Shown: piece after piece, positions 47,088-55,473 of the stretch
How the letters are laid out: every line of letters starts with the position of its first letter
How positions within the stretch are numbered: position 1 is the first letter of the stretch
Assembly: GCA_027533185.1 (NCBI GenBank)
Contig: JAPZTS010000008.1
Coordinates: 62,001-126,000 of the forward strand
Direction: 5' to 3'
Length of the DNA stretch: 64,000 nucleotides
Source of the DNA: Leptospira sp.
GTDB lineage: Bacteria > Spirochaetota > Leptospiria > Leptospirales > Leptospiraceae
Translations under genes and position numbers: made by a program
Notes under the pieces: model-generated
Seen by the model: only the letters and a program-made list of their open reading frames with translations
Database searches by the model: none
What the model was told of the DNA's origin: nothing

Positions 47088-48212
47088 ATGTTTACTAACC
47101 TACAACCAAAAGAGAATATTCAGAAATATATAGACGGACTAAAGCTTATCGGAAGCCTTTCTAAACTTTCATCGGAATCTTCTATACCTTACCTTTATTA
47201 TAGAATTGCTGAGCGATTATTTTGTTCTTCATTCAATGCTAAGGATTTTGCAAGAAGTGATATTTCAATAGATGCAAAAAAGGATACAATTGGGATTGGA
47301 TTAAAAACTTTTTTAGCAGGTAATAATAAATCCTATCAAAAAATAGCAGAATTCAATAAAGAGCAAAGTCGATACAACCGTCTTAAAATCAAAGATAAAA
47401 TAATTCAAATTTCAAAATCACGTAATAAGCGTATCGAATTTACAAAAAATGCAACTGCAATCGAAGATAGTATTTATCATTGCGTAGTACGTGAACACAA
47501 TAAATTCAAAATAATTGAAGAAAAATTAGAATATATCAATATAGATAGAATCAAAAATATTAGAGAGAATTCTGGATCAATTAAATTTGATGATGGAAGT
47601 AATGAATATTCCTTTTTAACTTCAAAAAGTACTCTTACAAAAAAATTTGAAACGACGTCCAATATTCTTGAAATAGAAATCGATATTCTAGAGGATCCAC
47701 TAAGAGACCTACATGATTTTTTTAAAACTAGATTATTTGAGAAATCCGTTTCAAAGACAGAAACTATCTTCTTACCATTATATGGTAAGGATAAGCAAGT
47801 ATTCGAAAAAAGTGGACTTAATCAGTGGAATGCTGGTGGCAGAGATAGAGATCCTAACGAAGTTTATATACCAATTCCAGCCAAAATACATAAGTACTTT
47901 CCAAGTTTCTTTCCTCCTCGCGACCAACAATTTAATTTAAAACTGCCAAATGATAAGATTTTGCTCTCAAAAGTTTGTCAGGATGGAAGCAAAGCCTTAA
48001 TGTCATACAAGAATAAAGAGTTAGGTCAATGGATATTAAGAGATGTTTTAAAACTAAAAGAAGGAAAAATTCTAACCTATAAATTGTTAGAGGAACTCGG
48101 AATTGATTCTGTAAGAATAGATAAATATGGAAATGATGATTTTGAAATAAATTTTGCAAAATCTGGCTCTTACGAAGAATTTATTGTCGATTGGGAAATA
48201 CATAACACGTAG
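47088..48212 (+). CDS. Putative type II restriction endonuclease with B3-like DNA-binding domain
   Basis: 374 residues. The N-terminal part contains SDISIDAKKDTIGIGLKTFL (about 57-76), a possible nuclease core with an acidic residue and lysines, although a textbook PD-(D/E)XK motif is not certain. The last ~130 residues (SGLNQWNAGGRDRDPNEVYI, PIPAKIHKYFPSFFPPRD, VCQDGSKALMSYKNKELGQW) look like the B3-type DNA-binding domain seen in some type II enzymes. Position beside a C5 methyltransferase supports restriction. Exact family not named. Confidence 0.72.
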   Translation: MFTNLQPKENIQKYIDGLKLIGSLSKLSSESSIPYLYYRIAERLFCSSFNAKDFARSDISIDAKKDTIGIGLKTFLAGNNKSYQKIAEFNKEQSRYNRLKIKDKIIQISKSRNKRIEFTKNATAIEDSIYHCVVREHNKFKIIEEKLEYINIDRIKNIRENSGSIKFDDGSNEYSFLTSKSTLTKKFETTSNILEIEIDILEDPLRDLHDFFKTRLFEKSVSKTETIFLPLYGKDKQVFEKSGLNQWNAGGRDRDPNEVYIPIPAKIHKYFPSFFPPRDQQFNLKLPNDKILLSKVCQDGSKALMSYKNKELGQWILRDVLKLKEGKILTYKLLEELGIDSVRIDKYGNDDFEINFAKSGSYEEFIVDWEIHNT

Positions 48213-48393
48213 TTTTGCATATCGCTTAACAGTGACTTTCTGCCATGCTTCGAATCTTTGCCCTCGCTAGGTCTGCAACTTATTCTGATTACAATCTGGG
48301 TTAATTGAAAAACAAAAGGGAATGTTGGATAAATCTATTCGGACATGTGCCTCTTCTTCCACGAGGAAACTTTAAATCTTTGTAAGAGATAAA

Positions 48394-48822
48394 CTAGGAC
48401 CAGACCAAACACAAGACAGACTTTACTGTCCACAAAACTGTACGAAACCAATTGCTATTTATTAAATAATTTATTTCCATAGTCTTTTTTCCCATCCTTC
48501 CCAACCGGTTGTGGATCGGGACTTGGACAAAAAACGTCGAGATCCAAATTGCTAAAACAAGAGATAATAGAATTATATATTTTATTTCCGGCGAAAGATA
48601 GACAAGGAATCCAAGGCAGAAGAGTTCGGTTAACATTGGTGGAATCACAATGCAACTAATCCGCAAACTATGGCTTTGGTGGAATTTTAAAAATTGAGAC
48701 TCGTCGATTTGGTGGAAGCTAGGATAGTGGACAACTTGGATTGTCCAAATCAATCCTACTAAAATCAAACCTGCGACGTTCTGAGACCAAAACAAATAGA
48801 AGGGAAGATCGGTTGTATCCAA
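48394..48822 (-). CDS. Small multispanning membrane protein
   Basis: 142 residues with four hydrophobic segments (NVAGLILVGLIWTIQVVHYP; IVIPPMLTELFCLGFLVYLS; YIILLSLVLAIWISTFFVQV; TVLWTVKSVLCLVWS) and HYPSFHQIDESQFLKFHQSH between the first two, a pattern shared by a family of small unknown membrane proteins. No function recognised. It returns the window to Leptospira-like core sequence after the restriction locus. Confidence 0.68.
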   Translation of the reverse strand: MDTTDLPFYLFWSQNVAGLILVGLIWTIQVVHYPSFHQIDESQFLKFHQSHSLRISCIVIPPMLTELFCLGFLVYLSPEIKYIILLSLVLAIWISTFFVQVPIHNRLGRMGKKTMEINYLINSNWFRTVLWTVKSVLCLVWS

Positions 48823-48849
48823 AATTTACTCTTCAGTTGATCCTTGGAA

Positions 48850-49257
48850 CTAGGCTCGATCGGGTTCAAAAAAAGCGAGGTTTTCTGGTCCTTCATGGAC
48901 CACAATCCGACGAACAATTCCTTGCGAATTCTCAACTTCCTGTTTCAAACCATGGAAAAACCACCTGGCTACATTTTCAGAAGTAGGATTGATTCCTTTA
49001 AAATCGGGGTGTTCGTTGATGAGGATGTGGTCAATGGAATGGACAAGTTCCGTAAGTTTAGTTTTGGCTGTGAGAAAATCATAGGAAATCCCATCGGGGC
49101 GGATATTTGTTTTCCCCTCCAAAAAGACCTCCACCTTCCAGGAATGACCGTGAATCGGCTCATCCGATCCATCGGGAAAATAGTCGTAGAGGTAGTGGGC
49201 TGACTCAAACCGTCCTTCGATCCGGATATAAAATTTACCTGATTCTTCCGCAAACAT
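48850..49257 (-). CDS. 6-pyruvoyl-tetrahydropterin-synthase-like protein, PTPS-III type
   Basis: 135 residues from ATG 49257 (the frame is open to 49419, but that part opposes the next gene). The zinc histidines are H21 (ESAHYL) and H36/H38 (HGHSW), and the later motifs IDHILIN and NPTSENVARW fit the QueD/PTPS fold. The catalytic Cys normally found shortly before HGH is absent; instead E33 precedes it (EPIHGH). That ExxHGH form marks PTPS-III paralogs, which in some bacteria replace dihydroneopterin aldolase (FolB) in folate synthesis. Confidence 0.82.
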   Translation of the reverse strand: MFAEESGKFYIRIEGRFESAHYLYDYFPDGSDEPIHGHSWKVEVFLEGKTNIRPDGISYDFLTAKTKLTELVHSIDHILINEHPDFKGINPTSENVARWFFHGLKQEVENSQGIVRRIVVHEGPENLAFFEPDRA

Positions 49258-49320
49258 TCCATTGACGAATAGAGCAGAGTCTATTATTTGTATAGTAATT
49301 TCCGTTTCAGGGGTATTTTC

Positions 49321-49542
49321 ATGACCGAAGCAACAAAACCACGTTTTTTTAAAGAAATGACTGTAGGAGATGCAATTGCCCTCCACCCAGAAGCTGGCCT
49401 TGTTTTCTCTAGCTACCACTTAGGTGGATGTTCCCACTGCTCCATCAATGAAGTAGAAACCATCGAACAAGTTTGTATGGGTTACGGAGTGGAAGTGGAG
49501 ACTTTGATTGATTCTTTGAACAATCTTTTTTCAGAAGAGTAA
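49321..49542 (+). CDS. DUF1858-domain protein with CxxC
   Basis: 73 residues from ATG 49321 (the frame opens at 49288). The compact domain contains VGDAIALHPEAGLVF and a GGCSHCS redox-type motif (about 40-46), typical of the DUF1858 small disulfide proteins that accompany iron-sulfur or redox enzymes. It starts 63 nt from the divergent pterin gene, so the two share a promoter region. Confidence 0.85.
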   Translation: MTEATKPRFFKEMTVGDAIALHPEAGLVFSSYHLGGCSHCSINEVETIEQVCMGYGVEVETLIDSLNNLFSEE

Positions 49543-49797
49543 TTTTTAAAATTCTCCGTCGCCCTTCGGTACACTTCGTTACTCAGGGCTCTGTTGGCTG
49601 CTGTCGGGTTCGTGGAGTTTGGTGGGGACTTTGGCGGAGTTCATCTTAGAGGCCTTTCTAAGGCTATGTTTTCTTAGTTAGTTGGGCGAGTCCCGTACAA
49701 AACTAATTCGCATGCTAGTCCAATTCTTATGCGTTAGAACTCTCTTACGTAATCTCCGGGACCGGGCTACTTTGGGGTTCGCTTTTCGCTCCCGCCC

Positions 49798-49830
49798 CCC
49801 ACCACTTTTCCCAAAAGAAAAAATGGTGGG
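49798..49830. repeat. Inverted repeat (CCCACCA / TGGTGGG)
   Basis: CCCACCA (49798-49804) pairs with TGGTGGG (49824-49830); inside the loop TTTTC and GAAAA also pair, giving a 12-bp stem with a one-base and two-base interruption. It sits in the intergenic region, so it is probably a repeat-element or transcript-end structure. Confidence 0.45.
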
Positions 49831-49972
49831 AGGCCAAGCCCGTCGTATCCCTCTCGCTAAGCTTTGAGTATACAAAATCCTTTATAAAATACTTAATTTC
49901 ACCCTATACAAGCAGCAGAAGAAGAAGTAAGAAATAAATAGAATAGAAAACAATAAGTCTCCCAGTATTTCG

Positions 49973-50149
49973 ATGAAAACAACAATTCCAGTATATTTAA
50001 CTATACTAATTTATGAGGCATATAATGAATCGAGTCGAGTACTTGCATTAGTCGTTGCAACAGAAATCTAGGTGGATGATAAAAAGATCATAACAGTTAA
50101 GGAATTTTTTAATACTCTACATGCAGTTTGGATTGAGGAATCTTCTTAA
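49973..50149 (+). pseudogene. Possible small broken ORF (in-frame TAG)
   Basis: From ATG 49973 the frame runs 59 codons to TAA 50147-50149 with one internal TAG at 50069-50071 (codon 33). First half MKTTIPVYLTILIYEAYNE, second half KIITVKEFFNTLHAVWIEE. It could be a decayed small protein or chance. Low confidence, because such short frames arise at random in AT-rich DNA. Confidence 0.2.
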
Positions 50150-50300
50150 AGGATCGAGCCAATCAATATAAGTGCAAATTGTACTTAAATAAAATTATAA
50201 GCTCAGAAGTTTTTAATACTAAAATTACTATTTACATAATTTCCCAAAAATAGATATTCTTAACATGAGAACTCAATACAGCAAGAAGGAAAAAACTGTC

Positions 50301-50666
50301 ATGAAAAACCTGAATATTTTTTATTGGATTACAACGGGGCTCGTCTTATTTTTTTTATTGCCTGGATCTATTATGAATATAATGCAAACCGAGGATTGGC
50401 TTGAAGTTTTCAAACAACTTGGTTATCCCTCTTACTTATTACCTTTTTTAGGTATGGCAAAAATTTCTGGATGTATTGTGATCTTAATTCCAAACCTCAG
50501 GCGATTGAAAGAGTGGGCATACGCTGGACTTGTTTTCGATATTGTCGGAGCGATTTATTCCGCATTCATGGCCGGGCCTTTTGACCCAAGAGTTTTGTTT
50601 ATGATCCTTCCCCTATCTGCTATTTTGGGATCTTATTTTTTTTGGCATAAAAAAATAGGAACGTAA
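50301..50666 (+). CDS. DoxX-like membrane protein
   Basis: About 121 residues from ATG 50301 (the frame opens at 50265). Four helices: YWITTGLVLFFLLPGSIMNI, LPFLGMAKISGCIVILIP, AYAGLVFDIVGAIYSAFM and RVLFMILPLSAILGSYFFW. LKEWAYAGLVFD and the GxxKxxG-like block fit the DoxX-like family. These are small inner-membrane proteins, sometimes linked to redox protection. It lies 87 nt upstream of the amine oxidase. Confidence 0.75.
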   Translation: MKNLNIFYWITTGLVLFFLLPGSIMNIMQTEDWLEVFKQLGYPSYLLPFLGMAKISGCIVILIPNLRRLKEWAYAGLVFDIVGAIYSAFMAGPFDPRVLFMILPLSAILGSYFFWHKKIGT

Positions 50667-50753
50667 TCCAAAGTTTGTAGAGATTGTTGGATGTTAAAAA
50701 ATTGTAAGGAATTACTTTATCCGTTTCATCACCAATAATGTAGGAGATTTCGT

Positions 50754-52103
50754 TTGAACAGAAAAACATTTTTACTCTCTTTACTTTTGGCTGGGACACA
50801 GAACAAGTTAAGGAGCAAATCCCTTTCTAAAAACAAAGGACATGTATTGGTTTTAGGTGCGGGGATGAGTGGGCTTGCTGCTGCAAAAGAGCTCTCTCAA
50901 AATGGATTTTCTGTTGAGGTAATCGAAGCTAGGAATCGGTTAGGTGGGAGAATTCATACAAATTTCGATTGGGGATATCCGCTCGAATTGGGCGCTAGTT
51001 ATATCCATGGAGTACAAAAAAACCCGATTGTCGAACTCAGTAAAAAAGCAAATTCACCTCTCCTCCAACCACCTGAAGAGAATGTGGAGTTTTGGTCCCA
51101 AGGGAAATCTTTGCAACAGCCAGCGATTACAAAAATGGAAGAGAAGGTTGCGGATCTTATTTCTTCCCTGGAATCTAAATCGGATTCCTATTCCGCTACT
51201 CTCAGTTTTTCAGATTTGTTACGTAAGGAAAATTCAAATTTAAAGGGAATAGAACAAGACTTATACGAATGGATGATATTGGCGACGGAAGCGGCTGTTG
51301 CCTTTGATTTAGAAAACCTATCAGCCAAGACACATTTGGAGGAAGGAGAAACCTTCCCTGGTCCCGATATGGTATTCTTAAATGGATATGCTTCTTTATT
51401 GCCTTACCTTTCCAACGGTCTTAAATTACACTTAGGTGAAGAGGTGACTTTCGTTAAACAAACACAATCTGGAGTTCGATTTCAATCGAAAAACAAATCT
51501 TGGGAAGGTGATTTTGCTGTCATAAGTATACCGTTAGGTGTATTGCAAAAGGGAAAGATTCATTTCGAACCAGGATTATCTCTTGCGAAAAGAAATTCAC
51601 TTTCTCGATTGAAAATGGGTCTTTTAAACAAACTCTATTTAGAGTGGGATGAGCCCTTTTGGAATCCACAATTAGGAACAATCGGTACGCGTCAGGAAAA
51701 AAGGGACTTTCGATATACCATATCGCTCTTACCAAACTACCAAAAGTCTACGTTGCTATCTTTTGTCGCAGGAAAGTTTGCAAAGGAATGTGAAAGTTTT
51801 TCAAATAAAGAAATCGAAACAGTATTTTTGTCTCGAATGGAGAAAGAGCTTGGAAAGAAAATTCCAAAACCAAAACGAGTTCTTTATACACGTTGGTCGG
51901 AAGATTCTTACGCTTACGGTTCTTATTCTGCTTTTGCGATCGGGAGTACGGGAAACGATATGGATGTTTTAGGAACACGAGAAAACCGTTTGTTTTTTTG
52001 TGGGGAACATACATCGCGTTCCCATTATGGATATGTTCATGGAGCCTATCTATCGGGATTACGTGTCGCTAAAGAAATTCAAGAAAGACAGGCAAGTCAC
52101 TAG
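50754..52103 (+). CDS. Flavin-containing amine oxidase
   Basis: 449 residues. The FAD-binding motif is VLVLGAGMSGLAAAKELSQN (about 31-50), followed by EARNRLGGRIHT. The substrate-domain motif YAYGSYSAFAIG and the closing FFCGEHTSRSHYGYVHGAYL match the monoamine oxidase/polyamine oxidase family. A basic/hydrophobic N-terminus (KTFLLSLLLAGTQ) may direct it outside the cytoplasm. The substrate is probably a polyamine or aromatic amine; not determinable here. Confidence 0.87.
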   Translation: MNRKTFLLSLLLAGTQNKLRSKSLSKNKGHVLVLGAGMSGLAAAKELSQNGFSVEVIEARNRLGGRIHTNFDWGYPLELGASYIHGVQKNPIVELSKKANSPLLQPPEENVEFWSQGKSLQQPAITKMEEKVADLISSLESKSDSYSATLSFSDLLRKENSNLKGIEQDLYEWMILATEAAVAFDLENLSAKTHLEEGETFPGPDMVFLNGYASLLPYLSNGLKLHLGEEVTFVKQTQSGVRFQSKNKSWEGDFAVISIPLGVLQKGKIHFEPGLSLAKRNSLSRLKMGLLNKLYLEWDEPFWNPQLGTIGTRQEKRDFRYTISLLPNYQKSTLLSFVAGKFAKECESFSNKEIETVFLSRMEKELGKKIPKPKRVLYTRWSEDSYAYGSYSAFAIGSTGNDMDVLGTRENRLFFCGEHTSRSHYGYVHGAYLSGLRVAKEIQERQASH

Positions 52104-52190
52104 AGCGACACCTGCATCTATAATCCGCTTTGAACGATGAACTCTCCGAATTGAATAAGGCTTCCTATGCAGCCAAAATCCAATTGAGTA

Positions 52191-53027
52191 TCAAAGGATT
52201 GCATCATCTTCACCCATCACGATTCGATTACAACGTAAGAGAACTTCTTGGAGTTCGGAACCAGAAGTTTGCAATGGGTCTATGGCTTTTATGAGTTGGG
52301 TTCTCAACTTATATAAATTCCTACTATCAGTTGAACCGAGCGCCCGCATCATGATTTCGATTTTTTGCTCATGGTCATCCGATGGATTTAACCATTGATT
52401 GAGCTCCTTACATTGGTGGCAGACTCCATTTTTATTAACCAGGGCGCATCTGTTTTCATAGATATCGCTCAGAATTTCTCGTGAACTCGAGACCATATGT
52501 TTTACACTCGCATAAGACTTGTTTAGGATTAATACAATCTCTTTGGTTGAAAAATCATAAATATCTTTTAAGATTAACGCAATTTGCTTTTCAATTGGTA
52601 AATTTTTTGCCATACAAGTAAAACAAGTATCGATATGTTCTTTAACTTCATAAACCCCAGATGGAGATTCTGACCTAGTGAGAAGTATCTTTTGAGAAAG
52701 ACTTGGATTTTCCATCACCAATCGTTTTGCTTCCTCACTGACATCAACTTTCCAACGTTTATTATGCTTTTGTCTATTAAATGCTATATGAGTAGCAATT
52801 TGAAAAACCCATGTTTTTAAAGAAGATTCTCCGCGGTATGTAGCGAGCTTTTCATAGGCCTTTAAAAAAGTATCTTGAGAGATATCCTCTGCATCAGAAC
52901 GATTTGCAGTGATCCGATACAGATAAGACTTCAACTGTGCTTCAAACTCCAAAAATAAACTTTGGAATTTATCTTTGGAGACTACCGAAGTAGTCTCCAC
53001 AATTTGTTTTCCATTGAGTCCGTTCAT
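52191..53027 (-). CDS. ECF-type RNA polymerase sigma factor
   Basis: About 278 residues from ATG 53027 (TTG 53045 opens the frame, but the ATG follows the lipoprotein stop by one base). Region 2: FEAQLKSYLYRITANRSDAE, DISQDTFLKAYEKLATYRGE, TWVFQIATHIAFNRQ. Region 4: EKQIALILKDIYDFSTKEIV with LNKSYASVKHMVSSSREIL. An unusual ~80-residue C-terminal extension has a CHQCKELNQWL motif that could be regulatory. No anti-sigma gene is nearby. Confidence 0.85.
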   Translation of the reverse strand: MNGLNGKQIVETTSVVSKDKFQSLFLEFEAQLKSYLYRITANRSDAEDISQDTFLKAYEKLATYRGESSLKTWVFQIATHIAFNRQKHNKRWKVDVSEEAKRLVMENPSLSQKILLTRSESPSGVYEVKEHIDTCFTCMAKNLPIEKQIALILKDIYDFSTKEIVLILNKSYASVKHMVSSSREILSDIYENRCALVNKNGVCHQCKELNQWLNPSDDHEQKIEIMMRALGSTDSRNLYKLRTQLIKAIDPLQTSGSELQEVLLRCNRIVMGEDDAIL

Positions 53028-53028
53028 A

Positions 53029-53619
53029 TCAATTCGCTCTCTCAACGCTTGGAGTTAAAGATGTTGGTCGATTCTCCGACTTGCACATGTTATTGTCTCT
53101 TGGTCTTTCACCAAAACGTATTCCACCAGTTTCTGTTAAGGCTAACAAATCATGATCCTCGTTGCAAACGGAAACGGGAGCCCATACAGAACAACCAGTC
53201 TCTGAAATATCTTTTTCGATTCCAACTTCTAAAGCGCAAGGAGTAAAGCCAAATGCATCGACCAGTTCCTTTTGTTTTGTATGAAGGGTTACAAATTTTT
53301 TATCCTCATAAAAAATAGCCTCAAAAGCCCCAGGAACAACTTTTGATGGACTCAAGACTTCGTAGCGCCCGAAGGTACGAAAGGAGAAAACAGGCATTTT
53401 CCCCAAGGGATCGAGACTGAGAGTAAAGTCCAAAGTCCAGCGGTCCTTCTCAAAACTAAACTTTCTATGTCCAAATGTTTGCCCATAAGAGTACGGTTTT
53501 GGATCCGCATACACACCATGCAAACTTTTAAATGGATTTGTTGGAGTTTGGCACAAACAAAGAGTGCTCAAAAAAACTAAGCCCAGAAAAGAAATTCGAA
53601 AATTTTTCATCACATTCAC
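53029..53619 (-). CDS. Putative lipoprotein upstream of the sigma factor
   Basis: 196 residues, signal ending LSTLCLC (about C23), a likely lipobox. The mature part has four further cysteines (FTPCALEVG, ETGCSVW, SVCNEDHD, NNMCKSE), so it is probably disulfide-bonded in the periplasm. Its stop is one base before the sigma ATG, so the two are in one transcript. It may be the sensor or target of that sigma factor; this is inference from position only. Confidence 0.65.
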   Translation of the reverse strand: MNVMKNFRISFLGLVFLSTLCLCQTPTNPFKSLHGVYADPKPYSYGQTFGHRKFSFEKDRWTLDFTLSLDPLGKMPVFSFRTFGRYEVLSPSKVVPGAFEAIFYEDKKFVTLHTKQKELVDAFGFTPCALEVGIEKDISETGCSVWAPVSVCNEDHDLLALTETGGIRFGERPRDNNMCKSENRPTSLTPSVERAN

Positions 53620-53727
53620 CTCATTGAATTTCTGTTTCTGACAAATGAACCCAAGGAAACGGACGTCGTTTCGGAATTTTTTTTTAACCCAAAGAAAAAT
53701 TTTAAACCAAATTTGCCAATTTAGATA

Positions 53728-55158
53728 CTAGTCGTTCGTTACACAACGAACAGGCCGGGTATTTGCTTTTGGCAAATTGCTCATATCACCCGTGTTGAAG
53801 TACGTTAAAAAGGCGTTAACAGCATTTGATTGATTGGATGTTGATGTCCAATACTGCGTACTCTGTGTATTAGGAAAAAAGTTCGAGATAAAAGGTGTAC
53901 CGGCCTTAGAATAGGAAACTAAACTTTGTAATTCAGTAACATTTGGCAATCGCCATTTTTTATTCGAGGTTGAGAGATTTTCGCAGATGGTGATTGCATT
54001 CTCCCAAAGAGAGGGCGTAGCACTACCTAGTTGGCAATCACTATTGGACAACCCAGCTGAACACTTTTGCCAAATTAGCCCCGTGGTATTATCCAAAACA
54101 GTAAAACTATCACTCTCAGAGAACGAGTTTTCTATCGGGGGCAAATCTCCAGAAACGCATCGTGCATGTCCATTCGTTGCAATAGGGAAATTTCCTAAGG
54201 AAGCATTTAAAAAATTAATTGCATGGTTATTTCCTGGAACCGCATTGCTTACAGTTTGTGACCAATACCCAGATCCAATCGTTTGAGGGAAAAAAGATAA
54301 ATTCGTGGTAGGTGACGTATTTTGAAAGTTAACGATGCTTAGCAGTTCCTGAATTGTAGGCAATCTCCATTTTTTCCTACCCGCATAACCCATCCCTCCA
54401 TTAACTCCATTCAAATTGGAGCAGAGCGTATTTGAATTTGACCAATTCTGCAGAGTGGCTGCATTTCCCGTACAACCTGTTCCTGTCGCACCTTCACTAC
54501 AGGTTTTCCAGACTAAGCCAGTCAATGTATTCTGAGTTATAAAATCATTCGGATAGAGCTCAGAGGAACTAGGCGCCATGAAACCGTTTGGATTTGGGAT
54601 ATCTGTGTATGAACCATCCTTTCCCGTTCCTGAGCAGATTTGATTTGTCCCAGCCTGGTCCCAACAGCTAATTTGCCCTGTATCGGCGACTGGAAATAAT
54701 TTATTTATAATTAAGGTATATGTTCTTTTTGAACCATCGATCGATTGAACATCAATTTTCGTAGGTGTAGAGAAGTCATATACAGTGTTATTGCTAACAA
54801 CCAGTTCTTCATTGAAAAAGACACCAGTTCCAAAAGTATTAAAATAAGGCTTAGCTGAGCTTACAATCGCATATGGAAGAGAAACAGACACCGTGGAACC
54901 GCTGATCCTAGCATTGTAATCTTTATTCAATCCATTGGAAGCTCCGAAAAATCCAAACGACAACAAACGATTTAACTCAACAGGATCACTGCACCTAAAA
55001 TCGTCATCTCCTAAGATAGCTTTCAAAACAAATAGATTTGAATATGTATCGGACCGAGGATCGCAATGGTTGTTTAATTCATTTTTTTGACAATGCGATG
55101 AAACCATGAGAAAAGAAAAGAGAAAAATCAAACGAATTTGTGATTTCATCATTAGCAT
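53728..55158 (-). CDS. DUF1566 (Lcl-type) lipoprotein
   Basis: 476 residues. Signal ending MVSSHC (about C23). A cadherin-like beta domain (about 85-150) is followed by two DUF1566 units, each with a TGL[VI]W...W core: TLTGLVWKTCSEGATG ... KKWRLPTIQELLSIV and TTGLIWQKCSAGLSNS ... KKWRLPNVTELQSLV. The DUF1566/Lcl_C module is known from surface and adhesive proteins. Probably displayed on the cell surface. Confidence 0.85.
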   Translation of the reverse strand: MLMMKSQIRLIFLFSFLMVSSHCQKNELNNHCDPRSDTYSNLFVLKAILGDDDFRCSDPVELNRLLSFGFFGASNGLNKDYNARISGSTVSVSLPYAIVSSAKPYFNTFGTGVFFNEELVVSNNTVYDFSTPTKIDVQSIDGSKRTYTLIINKLFPVADTGQISCWDQAGTNQICSGTGKDGSYTDIPNPNGFMAPSSSELYPNDFITQNTLTGLVWKTCSEGATGTGCTGNAATLQNWSNSNTLCSNLNGVNGGMGYAGRKKWRLPTIQELLSIVNFQNTSPTTNLSFFPQTIGSGYWSQTVSNAVPGNNHAINFLNASLGNFPIATNGHARCVSGDLPPIENSFSESDSFTVLDNTTGLIWQKCSAGLSNSDCQLGSATPSLWENAITICENLSTSNKKWRLPNVTELQSLVSYSKAGTPFISNFFPNTQSTQYWTSTSNQSNAVNAFLTYFNTGDMSNLPKANTRPVRCVTND

Positions 55159-55342
55159 CTGATTCCATCTTAAATACTTTTATTGATTCTTCAAATCAAT
55201 TTATTTTCAATTGTAAGTTATAAAAAAAGATCTTCCAATAAAGTAAATATCTTTTGGCAGGAAATTTTGACTTACTTATTTATTGTTGCCATCACTCAAA
55301 TCAATGGACGACTTATTTCAAAATTAAGTCTAGGTACATGTC

Positions 55343-55366
55343 AGATTTCCTCAAGGTGGGAAATCT
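55343..55366. repeat. Perfect 8-bp palindrome in promoter region
   Basis: AGATTTCC (55343-55350) and GGAAATCT (55359-55366) form a perfect stem around TCAAGGTG. It lies about 108 nt before the next ATG, in an otherwise empty 315-base intergenic region (55159-55473), and could be an operator. Confidence 0.4.
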
Positions 55367-55442
55367 ATACTTGAAAATACTTAGATAGGAAGTATAAATT
55401 TTTTAGTTTTATTAATAAGTTATTGACTTTTTCCAAAAACAA

Positions 55443-55469
55443 GCGAAACACTCGTCCACGAGGTTTCGC
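55443..55469 (+). promoter_or_regulatory. Hairpin that covers the Shine-Dalgarno of the next gene
   Basis: GCGAAAC and CTCG (bulged A between them) pair with CGAG and GTTTCGC across a TCCA loop, 11 base pairs in all. The only good ribosome-binding sequence, GAGG at 55460-55463, lies inside the right arm, 10 nt before the ATG at 55474. This would keep translation low unless the stem melts, as in an RNA thermometer. Confidence 0.45.
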
Positions 55470-55473
55470 ACAT

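Larger units (their letters stand above)
49543..50264. other. Long intergenic region with inverted repeat and a broken small ORF
   Basis: About 720 bases without an intact gene. 49560-49870 is GC-richer with phrases such as CGCCCTTCGG and TTTGGCGGAGTT that look like dispersed intergenic filler. 49798-49830 is a hairpin. 49870-50264 is AT-rich and holds a 59-codon frame (49973-50149) interrupted by a TAG. No promoter or RNA gene could be assigned. Confidence 0.5.

Noticed and set aside
45900..48310. RYYYAAC-type heptamers on both sides of the restriction genes, as in integron attC sites
   Set aside because: The motif is short and common by chance, the paired GTTRRRY box does not match, and no long palindrome joins them.
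49682..49867. Overlapping ORFs of ~60 codons on both strands in the intergenic region
   Set aside because: Both cover a GC-rich hairpin-containing element and have unnatural composition.
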